DNA of 64,000 bases from Reyranella sp. GTDB taxonomy: Bacteria; Pseudomonadota; Alphaproteobacteria; Reyranellales; Reyranellaceae. The stretch lies in contig NZ_JAFKJN010000009.1 of NCBI RefSeq assembly GCF_017305915.1, forward strand, positions 62,001 to 126,000. The letters are read 5' to 3'. The notes beneath the pieces are model-generated. The model was not told the DNA's origin, did not search any database, and was given only the letters and a program-made list of their open reading frames with translations. Positions within the stretch are counted from its first letter, which is position 1; every line of letters starts with the position of its first letter. Below are positions 9,879-17,642 of this stretch, in pieces. A program made the position numbers and the translations under genes.

Positions 9879-10896
9879 CGATCCGACCTGCGTCGTCGCT
9901 CCGCCTTTTGCGCGTCCATGGCCTCGTCAGGAAGAGACCTAGTCTCACGAGAGCCGGGATCGCCTTCGGCCGCACGAGGCGCGCATCATACCCGGCGAAG
10001 CGACGGTCGTTCTCTTCCAGGCAGATGGTCATCAGATCGCGCACCCCGATCTCGACCGGCGTGACGGCCTGGGCGCTGCTCATGGTGAAATTGCTGTCCT
10101 GGCCGGTGCCCATGCCGTTCGACTTCATGCTGCGCGCGAGGACCAGCCGCTCCCACGCGATGTAGACCCAGGCGGCCGCGACGCGAAGCTCGAAGACGAT
10201 GCGCCGCCACCACGGCAAAGAGGCCCTCTGCCAGGCCACCAGGTTGGCGAACAGCAGGATATGGCGGCACTCCTCCTGGATCACCGGCTCGAAGGTCTGC
10301 ACCAGCGCGAGAGGGAAGAAGCCCGACCGTCGCGCGAGCTCGAACAGGCCGAAGGCGAAGAAGCTGTCGATGCATTCGCAGTAGCCGGTGACGAGATACA
10401 TCCACTCCGGATCGCGCGGCACGCGATAGGCGGGCTCGGGGCCGAGCGCGATGCCGTAGGTTTTGGCCAGATTCGACAGTACCTCCTTGTGCCGGTTCTC
10501 CTCCCAGGCGTTCAGCATCAGGGCGTCGCGGATCTCGGGTGTCGGAGTGATGGCGGCGTACGACGCGAAGCGCAGCCGCGCGCGGCCCTCCGTATGCACG
10601 GCGATGTCCCAGATCGGCAGCGACGTCACCCGCCGCAGCATGTCGGGGCTGAGCTGGGGCCAGGCGATGACGGCCGGCCGATACGGATTGAAGGTCTCGC
10701 GAAACATCTTGCACGCTTCGCGCCGATGGTCCGGCGTGCCCACGCGCAACTCTCCGGCATGGTCGCTGGTCCAGAAGCGCGAAGTGCGATCCGCCGCCTC
10801 GAGAGCCTCGGGCGGCGGCAGTCCATCCGGCAGCTCGGGAGGCGCAAAACCGATCGCCGCCATCTTGGCGGTGAAAAGGTCGCTGTTATCGGTCAT
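9853..10896 (-). CDS. Ferritin-like (diiron-type) protein heading the hopanoid operon
   Basis: A 347-residue protein of unassigned function. Two helical iron-ligand patterns are visible: WEENRHKE (about residue 158) and IQEECRHI (about 235), matching the ExxH pairs of ferritin-like diiron proteins. There is no signal peptide. The start ATG at 10896 was chosen because it leaves a 98-base divergent promoter gap to the next gene; longer frames would cross it. The gene overlaps hpnA by 26 bases, so it is the first gene of the hpn operon. A role as oxygenase or desaturase on a hopanoid or precursor is possible but only inferred from position. Confidence 0.8.
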   Translation of the reverse strand: MTDNSDLFTAKMAAIGFAPPELPDGLPPPEALEAADRTSRFWTSDHAGELRVGTPDHRREACKMFRETFNPYRPAVIAWPQLSPDMLRRVTSLPIWDIAVHTEGRARLRFASYAAITPTPEIRDALMLNAWEENRHKEVLSNLAKTYGIALGPEPAYRVPRDPEWMYLVTGYCECIDSFFAFGLFELARRSGFFPLALVQTFEPVIQEECRHILLFANLVAWQRASLPWWRRIVFELRVAAAWVYIAWERLVLARSMKSNGMGTGQDSNFTMSSAQAVTPVEIGVRDLMTICLEENDRRFAGYDARLVRPKAIPALVRLGLFLTRPWTRKRRSDDAGRIDEGSPAGG

Positions 10897-10994
10897 GTCG
10901 GTACGAATGTGAGCATTCGCGGCCGGAACGTCCAGTCTGCTCGAGGATATGCCGGCATTGACCGGTCGGCATCCCACCCTCATCGTAAACCTCG

Positions 10995-11774
10995 ATGCGA
11001 GCGCTGTTGTGCGTCCTCCCGGTGGCCATGCTGCTTCTTGCGCAAGGTGCCGCAGCCCAGGTGCAGCCACACCGGGCGGAATACGTCCTGCGACTGGGTT
11101 CGGCGATCAACGCGCCGCGCGTCGGCACCGCGACGCAGGATCTCGCGCTCGACTGCGCTGGCTGGCATCTCAAGCGCGACGTCAAGGGTGAGGTGCCCCT
11201 GACCTCGACATGGAAATTCAGCCTCGTCTCCCTGCTCGACAGCGAGGAGCGCCGCTCCGGCGACGACCTGCGCTACCGCGCGCTGCAGGTCCAGAACGGC
11301 ACCGAGCGTGAGGTGCGCGGCACGGTGCGGCGCGCCAACGGCGAGCTGCGCGCCGAGATCACGTCGCCGGACGGCCCGGCGCACCTGCGGCTGCCGCCGC
11401 TCACCATGATGCCGGTCGCGTCGATCGACTACATCATCGACAAGCTGCGCACCGGCACGGGGGCGTTTCCCGCGCTGACGTTCGATGCCCAGGGGACCAA
11501 TGACGCCTCGCGCGTCGACGTCACGCAGATCGACGACAGCGCCATTCGCCGCCGGCCGCCGGCGGACAAGCCGGTCGTCGTGCCGGGACGGTCGTGGCCG
11601 GTGTCGATGAGCTTCACGAAAGGCGTCAACGAGCAGCAGAAGCCGCTCTTCGCCTTCAGCGCGCGGCTCTTCGACTCGGGCGTGCTGGACCACGTGACGG
11701 TCAACGCCGACGTCGTCACGGTGTCGGCCGATCTGCAGGCGCTGGAGATGCGCCCGCTACCCCGCTGCCGCTAA
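10995..11774 (+). CDS. EipB-like periplasmic envelope-integrity protein
   Basis: A secreted protein of 259 residues with an N-terminal signal peptide ending near AQGAAAQ (about residue 22). The mature part begins with HRAEYVLRLGSA and contains DCAGWHLKRD, the pattern of the DUF1849/EipB family, which forms a periplasmic beta structure with a conserved disulfide. A second cysteine is near the C-terminus (LPRCR), consistent with that disulfide. EipB proteins support cell-envelope integrity in alphaproteobacteria. The last 18 bases overlap the convergent glycosyltransferase gene. No strong ribosome site is visible before the ATG. Confidence 0.75.
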   Translation: MRALLCVLPVAMLLLAQGAAAQVQPHRAEYVLRLGSAINAPRVGTATQDLALDCAGWHLKRDVKGEVPLTSTWKFSLVSLLDSEERRSGDDLRYRALQVQNGTEREVRGTVRRANGELRAEITSPDGPAHLRLPPLTMMPVASIDYIIDKLRTGTGAFPALTFDAQGTNDASRVDVTQIDDSAIRRRPPADKPVVVPGRSWPVSMSFTKGVNEQQKPLFAFSARLFDSGVLDHVTVNADVVTVSADLQALEMRPLPRCR

Positions 11775-13013
11775 AGGCTTGCGCCGCAGGATCGCGGCGG
11801 CGGCGATCACGAGAACGATCAGGCCAATGGCGGGGAGCGACCAGTACACGGTGTCGTTGCCGATCCCCGAAGGGTCGGTTCGGCCGCCGGACAGGACGAT
11901 CGAATAGATGAGGATTCCCCAGCCGGTCGTCAGCCAGGTCAGGCCGCACAGCAGGACACTCTCCCACGTTCTCGTCCGCGCCAGCAGGTCGGGCAGGACA
12001 TAGGCGATCGCCAGTCCCAGGATCGCAAGATCGTAGTCGTAGTTGTAGGGGCTGATGAACAGGGAGCCGACCGTCGTCCCGGCCATGACCAGCCGGGTGT
12101 CCGTGGCCCTGAACCACAGCGCGACGATGCCGAACACCGCAACGAGAGCGCCGAGGGCGTGAACGCCGAGTGCGGTTGCGGCATCGAGCCCGAAGGACCG
12201 AACGCACGCGTAGATCGAGGTCATCCGGAAGAGGGGATAGTGACCCGCTTCGAGGAGGGCGGTCGATTCGCGCGCCGCATTCGCGAACGCCGTCCAGATG
12301 CCGGCGCCCCACATCGCCGTGCACAGCAGGGAGGTGACGATCACCACCGCGGCCGCGATGGCCAGGGCGGCCAAGCGTTTGCCCAGGAGAGCCAGCAGCG
12401 CGCTGCCGACGGCGAGATGCGGCTTGATCACCATGAGGCCGAGCGGAATGCCGGCGCTGGCCTTGCGCTTGTCGAACGCCAGGAGGAACCAGCCGATCAA
12501 GGCGCCGGTCAGGAAACCGTTCTGCCCGGTCCGGATCAGCAGGACGAACGTCATAACCGTGGCGATGGCGACACCGGGCAACAGCGGTCCCGCTAGTCGC
12601 GAGAGCACCAGCAGATAGAGCGCGAGCGTGAGCCCGGTGAACAGGCCGAAGGCCACACCGACCGGCGGGATCGCGAGCGCCATGGCGACGGCGGTGAATT
12701 GCGGCGGATAGGTCCAGGGCATGAACTCGGCGCGCCCGATCATCCGCTTCTGGGCGTCGAAGAGGAGCTGCGTGGAGTAGGCCTGCTCGGTCTTCCCTTC
12801 CAGCGCCAGCCGTCCGGAAATGCTGAAGGCGTCGAAGTCGTTGAGGTCCTTTTCGCGTCCGAGCAGTTGCGGTGCCTGGAAAAGAATGGCCGACACCACC
12901 ATCAACAGGACCCCGGCCATAGCCATCATCCGCAAGAGGCGTTGGCTGGAGGCGATCGGATAGCGGGTTGCCGCGGACTGCATGTGAGGCGGACATTCCC
13001 GCAGGTTTTTCAT
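11757..13013 (-). CDS. Glycosyltransferase 87 / DUF2029 family integral membrane protein
   Basis: A 418-residue polytopic membrane protein with about ten hydrophobic segments. The loop FDAFSISGRLALEGKTEQAY (about 60-79) followed by MPWTYPPQF (about 98) is the GT-C type signature of the DUF2029/GT87 family, which uses polyprenyl-phosphate sugars. It probably transfers a sugar to an envelope glycan or lipid; donor and acceptor cannot be read from sequence. A second Met at residue 11 is an alternative start. It converges on and slightly overlaps the EipB-like gene. Confidence 0.8.
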   Translation of the reverse strand: MKNLRECPPHMQSAATRYPIASSQRLLRMMAMAGVLLMVVSAILFQAPQLLGREKDLNDFDAFSISGRLALEGKTEQAYSTQLLFDAQKRMIGRAEFMPWTYPPQFTAVAMALAIPPVGVAFGLFTGLTLALYLLVLSRLAGPLLPGVAIATVMTFVLLIRTGQNGFLTGALIGWFLLAFDKRKASAGIPLGLMVIKPHLAVGSALLALLGKRLAALAIAAAVVIVTSLLCTAMWGAGIWTAFANAARESTALLEAGHYPLFRMTSIYACVRSFGLDAATALGVHALGALVAVFGIVALWFRATDTRLVMAGTTVGSLFISPYNYDYDLAILGLAIAYVLPDLLARTRTWESVLLCGLTWLTTGWGILIYSIVLSGGRTDPSGIGNDTVYWSLPAIGLIVLVIAAAAILRRKPLAAAG

Positions 13014-13142
13014 CCGCTCAAGTCATTCCGCCTGGAAGAGCGAGCCCCTTCTACTTTCTCGCGCACCGGGTGTAATCTTTTTCCGTCGTGCGCTCAGATG
13101 GATGGCAAGTCCGCGAGGTAGCGCAGACAGGGGAGGCGCATC

Positions 13143-14120
13143 GTGAAGTTTACCCGCCGCACATTCTTGAATCTGGCTGCGGGTGCAGCGGCGTTGCCGG
13201 GCCTGTCCCGTCTTGCGCAGGCGCAAGCCTGGCCGTCACGGGCGGTACGCATCGTCGTCGGCTTTCCCCCCGGCGGGGCGACCGACATCCAGGCGCGCCT
13301 GATGGGCGAATGGCTGACCGGGCGCCTCGGCCAGCAATTCATCGTCGAGAACAAGCCCGGTGCCAGCGGCAACATCGGAACCGATACGGTCGCCAAGGCG
13401 CCCGCGGATGGTTACACGCTGCTGCAGGTCGTGACCCCCCACGCGATCAATTCGGCGCTCTACAGCAACCTCACGTTCGACTTCATCCGGGACATCGCGC
13501 CGGTCGTCTATGTCGCGCGGCTGGCTTACATCGTCGTGGTGAATCCGTCGGTCCCCGTCACGACAATCCCCGAGCTCATCGCCTATGCCAAGGCCAACCC
13601 GGGCAAGATCAACTACGGGTCGGCCGGCCAGGGCACGCCGCAGAACATTTCCTGCGAGCTCTTCAAGATGATGGCCGGGGTGAATCTGGTGCACGTCCCG
13701 TATCGCGGGGGCGCGCCTGCGGTCCAGGATCTGATGGCCGGCCAGGTGCAGGTGATCTTCGCACCGGTGTCGGAAGCGATCCAGCACGTCAAGGCCGGCA
13801 AGCTGCGGGCGCTCGCGGTAACGACCGCGAAACGGTTGGACGTGTTGCCGGACCTGCCACCGATCGGAGATTTCCTGCCGGGTTATGAGGCCAGCGGCTT
13901 TGCGGGCATCGGCGTGCCCAAGAACACGCCGCCCGAAATCATCGATAGGCTGAACAAGGAGATCAATGCCGCCCTCGCCGACGCCAGGATCAAGGAACGG
14001 ATCGTCGAGCTGGGCGGCACGGTGATCGGGGGCTCGGCCGCGGAATTCGGGACGATCATCTCGGAGGCCACCGAAAAGTGGGCGAAGGTGATCAAGGTCG
14101 CGGGCATCAAGGCGGAATAG
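13143..14120 (+). CDS. Bug/TctC-type periplasmic binding protein
   Basis: A tripartite tricarboxylate transporter substrate-binding receptor (325 residues). The N-terminus has a twin-arginine-like leader (TRRTFLNLAAGAAALPG) ending near AQAQA. The mature protein shows the family landmarks VGFPPGGATDI, ENKPGASGNIGTD and VPYRGGAPA. No membrane subunits (TctA/TctB) are adjacent, as is common for orphan Bug receptors. The ligand is probably a small carboxylate, but cannot be specified. Confidence 0.92.
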   Translation: MKFTRRTFLNLAAGAAALPGLSRLAQAQAWPSRAVRIVVGFPPGGATDIQARLMGEWLTGRLGQQFIVENKPGASGNIGTDTVAKAPADGYTLLQVVTPHAINSALYSNLTFDFIRDIAPVVYVARLAYIVVVNPSVPVTTIPELIAYAKANPGKINYGSAGQGTPQNISCELFKMMAGVNLVHVPYRGGAPAVQDLMAGQVQVIFAPVSEAIQHVKAGKLRALAVTTAKRLDVLPDLPPIGDFLPGYEASGFAGIGVPKNTPPEIIDRLNKEINAALADARIKERIVELGGTVIGGSAAEFGTIISEATEKWAKVIKVAGIKAE

Positions 14121-14151
14121 GCCGGGTCGCCGGTTGCGAAACCGGCGTCTG

Positions 14152-14418
14152 TCATCGCCTGAGCCCCAACATACCGGCCGCCGCGAAGTAGACGGTGCCG
14201 CTCAACAAATGCAGCCACCTCGTTGCCGATGAATGGCGAACGTATTCGCGGATGACTGCAAAGACGGAGAAGGCAGCGAGTATTCCGCCTCCGACGTACA
14301 GGCTGCGCCGAACGCCGTGCTGAGTAGCGACCGCCAGACCGAGCAGCATTGCCGGCCCCGGCATCGCCATCACGACGAATATCGCAATGGCCGCGTACCG
14401 CCAGTCGGTCAGGATCAT
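14152..14418 (-). pseudogene. LysE/RhtB-family translocator remnant
   Basis: An 88-residue frame with a normal LysE-family beginning (membrane segment, then GPAMLLGLAVATQHGVRRSL and GGGILAA) that jumps after about 48 residues to an ending like the family's last helix (RWLHLLSGTVYFAAAGMLGLRR). Full-length members have about 200 residues, so the central 110 or so appear deleted in frame. It may still be translated, but a functional exporter is unlikely. It lies next to tRNA-Ser, a place where DNA often rearranges. Confidence 0.65.
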
Positions 14419-14480
14419 GGTTGGCCCCGGATCTGCACCGTATACCGCCGAAGGCCGGCGTTCGCAGTTCGGTTCTGAAA

Positions 14481-14570
14481 TGGCGGACAGGGCGGGATTC
14501 GAACCCGCGGTGGCTGTTACACCACGCACGCTTTCCAAGCGTGTGCCTTAAACCACTCGGCCACCTGTCC
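14481..14570 (-). tRNA. tRNA-Ser (anticodon GGA)
   Basis: A 90-base serine-type tRNA with a long variable arm. The acceptor stem is GGACAGG paired with CCTGTCC, and CCA is encoded. The anticodon stem CACGC/GCGTG encloses the loop TTGGAAA, giving anticodon GGA (reads UCC and UCU). The T arm GCGGGTTCGAATCCCGC is canonical. Confidence 0.97.
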
Positions 14571-14676
14571 CGGTAACGGCCGCTCTTATAGCGCGGCCGG
14601 GGCTGGGGGCAACGCCATCTTCCCCCCATGCCGCCGCCTGGGGTACCCTGTCGCCACGGGGTTTTGGGGAGTTGTA

Positions 14677-15024
14677 ATGGTCCTGTTCCGGGCCTTGGGA
14701 TGGATTCTGCTGGCACTGGCCATCAGCGCGGTCGTCTTCGACGCCCTCAGCTGGTGGTCCGACGGCGCCTTCCGGCTGCTGGCCTTGGGCGACCTGTGGT
14801 CGCGGCTCGATCTCGGCTCGCTGAACGCCCTGCAGCAGGATCTCTCGGGCGCGGTCTGGAGCCGGCTGCTGATGCCGATCCTCAGGGTGCCTGCGCTGCC
14901 GGCCTTCGTGATCGCCGGCGTCCTCTTCCTGTGGCTCGGCCGGCGCGTCGGCAGCCGGGCCGAGCCGAGCTTCCTGGGCGGCAGCCGCCCGCCGAGACGG
15001 AAACGGAGCCGCGGCCTCTCCTGA
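14677..15024 (+). CDS. Small two-span membrane protein, unknown function
   Basis: A 115-residue protein with hydrophobic segments at about 4-24 and 71-90, and a basic C-terminus (RPPRRKRSRG). The middle reads GAFRLLALGDLWSRLDLGSLN, a pattern I associate with conserved alphaproteobacterial small membrane proteins of no known role. A GGGGAG ribosome site precedes the ATG. It stands alone between tRNA-Ser and the flavin oxidoreductase operon. Confidence 0.7.
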   Translation: MVLFRALGWILLALAISAVVFDALSWWSDGAFRLLALGDLWSRLDLGSLNALQQDLSGAVWSRLLMPILRVPALPAFVIAGVLFLWLGRRVGSRAEPSFLGGSRPPRRKRSRGLS

Positions 15025-15088
15025 GCCGATTGTCTTGATCGGCCGTCCGTGAAACCCTCCGGGTCAAGAACGACGCGGAGGAAGCACC

Positions 15089-16189
15089 ATGGACGTAGGC
15101 ATGATGATGGTCTTCGCCAGCTACGGCTGGGAGGATTGCTCCGACGATCGCGTCTGGAAGGAAGAGATCCGCCTCGCCCGCCTGGCCGCCGATAGCGGCT
15201 TCGACTGCCTGTGGTCGGCCGAGCACCATTTCAACGACTACTCCTTCGTGCCCGACAACCTGCAGCTCATGAGCTACCTGACGGCGCGCCATCCGCACAT
15301 GGATGTCGGCACGGCCGCCGTCATCCTGCCGTGGCACGACCCGCTGCGCGTCGCCGAGAACGCCGCCGTGCTCGACCTGCTGAGCGGCGGCAAGCTGCGC
15401 TTCGGCATGGGCCGCGGCCTGGCGCGGCGCGAGTTCGCGGTGTTCCGCCAGAACATGGACGAATCGCGCGGCCGCTTCGACGAAGCTGCGCCGATGATCG
15501 TCAATGCGCTCCGGACCGGCTTCATCGAGGGCAACGGCCCGTACTACCGGCAGCCGCGCACCGAGATCCGGCCGCGGCCGCAGCATTCCTTCGACGGCCG
15601 CATCTATGCCGTTGCCTCGAGCGAGGACTCCATCGACTCGGCGGCCAAATTAGGCGCCCACATGGTGATGTTCGCCGACCGGCCGTGGGAGATGCGCGCG
15701 CCCAACATCGAGCGCGGCCGCGCCCTGCATCGCCAGTATCACGGCACCGAGCCGCCGACGGCGATGCTGACCGAGTTCTGCGTCTGCGGCCCCAACCCGA
15801 TCGGGCTGGAAGACGAGGCGCGGCGCTACCAGGGCAAGTTCGTCGAGAGCAACTTCCACCACTACGAATTCCTCGGCGAGCACTTCAAGACGGTGAAGGG
15901 TTACGACTCCTACCAGCAGAAGGCCGATCTCGCCCGCAAGGGCGGCGGGCTGGAGGGCGCGATCGCCGGCTTCATGCAGGCCGCGTCCTGGGGCACGCCC
16001 GACAAGATCCTGCGCGGGCTCGAGGCGCGGCGGAAGCTGCTCGGCGACTTCGAGATGAACGTCGCCTTCCGCTTCGGCGGCACGCCCTACGAGGTGGCCG
16101 AGCGCGGGCTAAAACTGTTCGCCAAGGAAGTGCTGCCGGTGGTCAAGAAGTGGGGTCCGGCCAAGGCGACCGCCCAGGCGGCGGAGTAA
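15089..16189 (+). CDS. LLM-class flavin-dependent oxidoreductase
   Basis: A bacterial-luciferase-fold monooxygenase or oxidoreductase using FMN or F420 (366 residues). Family landmarks are SAEHHFNDY (about 47), the TAAVILPWHDPLRVAE stretch (about 76) and GMGRGLARREF (about 107). GAGGAAG sits before the ATG. An SDR and a small dimeric-barrel protein follow within 4 and 19 bases, forming a likely three-gene catabolic operon. The substrate is unknown. Confidence 0.88.
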   Translation: MDVGMMMVFASYGWEDCSDDRVWKEEIRLARLAADSGFDCLWSAEHHFNDYSFVPDNLQLMSYLTARHPHMDVGTAAVILPWHDPLRVAENAAVLDLLSGGKLRFGMGRGLARREFAVFRQNMDESRGRFDEAAPMIVNALRTGFIEGNGPYYRQPRTEIRPRPQHSFDGRIYAVASSEDSIDSAAKLGAHMVMFADRPWEMRAPNIERGRALHRQYHGTEPPTAMLTEFCVCGPNPIGLEDEARRYQGKFVESNFHHYEFLGEHFKTVKGYDSYQQKADLARKGGGLEGAIAGFMQAASWGTPDKILRGLEARRKLLGDFEMNVAFRFGGTPYEVAERGLKLFAKEVLPVVKKWGPAKATAQAAE

Positions 16190-16193
16190 CACC

Positions 16194-16955
16194 ATGCGTT
16201 TCACCAACAAGGTCGCGCTGATCACCGCGGCGGCCAACGGCATCGGCCGCGCGACCGCCGAGATCATGGTCCGCGAGGGCGCCACGGTGGTCGCCGTCGA
16301 CAACCACCAGGATCGCCTCGAGGAGGCGATGGCGTCGCTGAAGCGCCACGGCCGCGCCGAGGGCCGGCTGGCCGACGCGCTGGCGCCGGCCGAGGTCGAT
16401 GCGCTGGTGGCGGACGTCGCCAAGCAGCACGGGGCGATCGACATCCTGGTCAATGCGGTCGGCGGCAGCACGGTGATCGCCAACCCGCAGGCGACCACCG
16501 AGCAGATGAGCTTCGCCGACTGGCAGAAGCTGATCGCCTTCAATCTCGACGGCACCTTCCTGGTGACGCACGCGGTCATCCCGGTGATGAAGCGCCAGCG
16601 CAGCGGCAAGATCGTCAACCTGGCCTCGATCGCCGGCCGCGGCCTCAGTGTCAACAGCTCGAGCGCCTATGCGGCGGCCAAGGGCGGCATCATCGCCTTC
16701 ACCCGCAAGCTCGCGCACGAGCTCGGGCCCGAGGGCATCAACGTCAACGCGATCGCGCCCAGCGTGACGCTGACCGAGCGCATCCGGCCGCACTGGGAGA
16801 AGCGCTCGCAGGCGGCCCAGGCCGAGGAGATCGAGCGCACGCCGCTGCGCCGCGTCGCCCTGCCGGAGGACCAGGCGCGGGTGATCTGCTTCCTGGCCTC
16901 GGCCGATGCCGATTTCGTCACCGGACTCACGATCGACGTCACCGGCGGCGTCTAA
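16194..16955 (+). CDS. SDR-family oxidoreductase
   Basis: A classical short-chain dehydrogenase of 253 residues. The cofactor motif TAAANGIG is at about 12-19, NAVGG at about 89, and catalytic YAAAK at about 155-159. It starts four bases after the preceding flavin enzyme and ends 19 bases before the next gene. The probable role is oxidation or reduction of an intermediate made by the LLM enzyme; this is inferred from context. Confidence 0.9.
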   Translation: MRFTNKVALITAAANGIGRATAEIMVREGATVVAVDNHQDRLEEAMASLKRHGRAEGRLADALAPAEVDALVADVAKQHGAIDILVNAVGGSTVIANPQATTEQMSFADWQKLIAFNLDGTFLVTHAVIPVMKRQRSGKIVNLASIAGRGLSVNSSSAYAAAKGGIIAFTRKLAHELGPEGINVNAIAPSVTLTERIRPHWEKRSQAAQAEEIERTPLRRVALPEDQARVICFLASADADFVTGLTIDVTGGV

Positions 16956-16974
16956 CGCAAAAAGAGGACTGAAC

Positions 16975-17325
16975 ATGCCGATCGCCAAGAAGTACCTGTT
17001 CATCGTCAGCATGGACGTGCAGGCGGACAAGGAAGCGTTGTTCAACGAGGTCTACGACAAGGAGCATGTGCCGCTGCTCGGCAAGGTGCCGGGCGTCGGC
17101 GCGATCACCCGGCTCAAGACCGTGCCGGCCGCCTTCAACATCGGCGGCGAGCGCAAGACGCTCGACGGCGCCGGCATGGCGCACTACGTCGCGATCTACG
17201 AGCTCGACAGCCCCGACGTGCTGCTCAGCAAGGAATGGGCGGAAGCCGGCGAGAAGGGCCGCTGGCCCAAAGAGGTGCGGCCCTACACCCTCAACCGCAG
17301 CCACGTCGTGCGGCAGGTGCTCTGA
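16975..17325 (+). CDS. Small ferredoxin-like (dimeric alpha/beta barrel) protein
   Basis: A 116-residue protein with a YLFIVSMDV strand at the start, then VYDKEHVPLLGKVPGV and a C-terminal VRPYTLNRSHV. The layout resembles DUF4286/EthD-like dimeric barrels that sit in degradation operons. The start is set by a purine-rich AAAGAGGA site six bases upstream. It is the last gene of the LLM-SDR operon, and a hairpin terminator follows ten bases after the stop. Confidence 0.7.
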   Translation: MPIAKKYLFIVSMDVQADKEALFNEVYDKEHVPLLGKVPGVGAITRLKTVPAAFNIGGERKTLDGAGMAHYVAIYELDSPDVLLSKEWAEAGEKGRWPKEVRPYTLNRSHVVRQVL

Positions 17326-17335
17326 CGCCGGGAGC

Positions 17336-17366
17336 GCGGCACTCCAGTGCCGCTCTTTTCTTTTTG
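17336..17366 (+). terminator. Rho-independent terminator
   Basis: The hairpin GCGGCACT-CC-AGTGCCGC spans 17336-17353 and is followed by TCTTTTCTTTTTG. It ends the LLM/SDR operon. Confidence 0.8.
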
Positions 17367-17428
17367 TTGAAATGAAAATCGTCGGCGCCCGAGCCGCGTG
17401 ATTGCTGGGGTTTTGCGTTCGAAGGCAT

Positions 17429-17531
17429 GAGCGGCACTGGAGTGCCGCTCTCCCAGCAACTCATTATGGGCAATAGAACGCGATTTTTGCCACGTTTTTC
17501 GAGGCTTTTCTGGCGTTCCATTGCCCATAAT
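17429..17531. repeat. Palindrome plus long inverted repeat in the lepA downstream gap
   Basis: The 317-base gap 17326-17642 holds no credible gene. Besides the terminator it contains a perfect 22-base palindrome at 17429-17450, built on the same GCGGCACT core as the terminator. It also contains an inverted repeat whose 19-base arms (17463-17481 and 17513-17531) differ at one position. The loop between the arms is T-rich. Function unknown; it could terminate lepA transcription arriving from the right. Confidence 0.7.
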
Positions 17532-17642
17532 AGGGGAACGACGCGAGGGCGCGTACGCTGCGCCTGCATGCGTTCACGCGCTTCCCCTCAGCGGTTTCAG
17601 CCGTTTTCGCCGTTTTTGGCGACATCACCGATTAAGCGGGCG

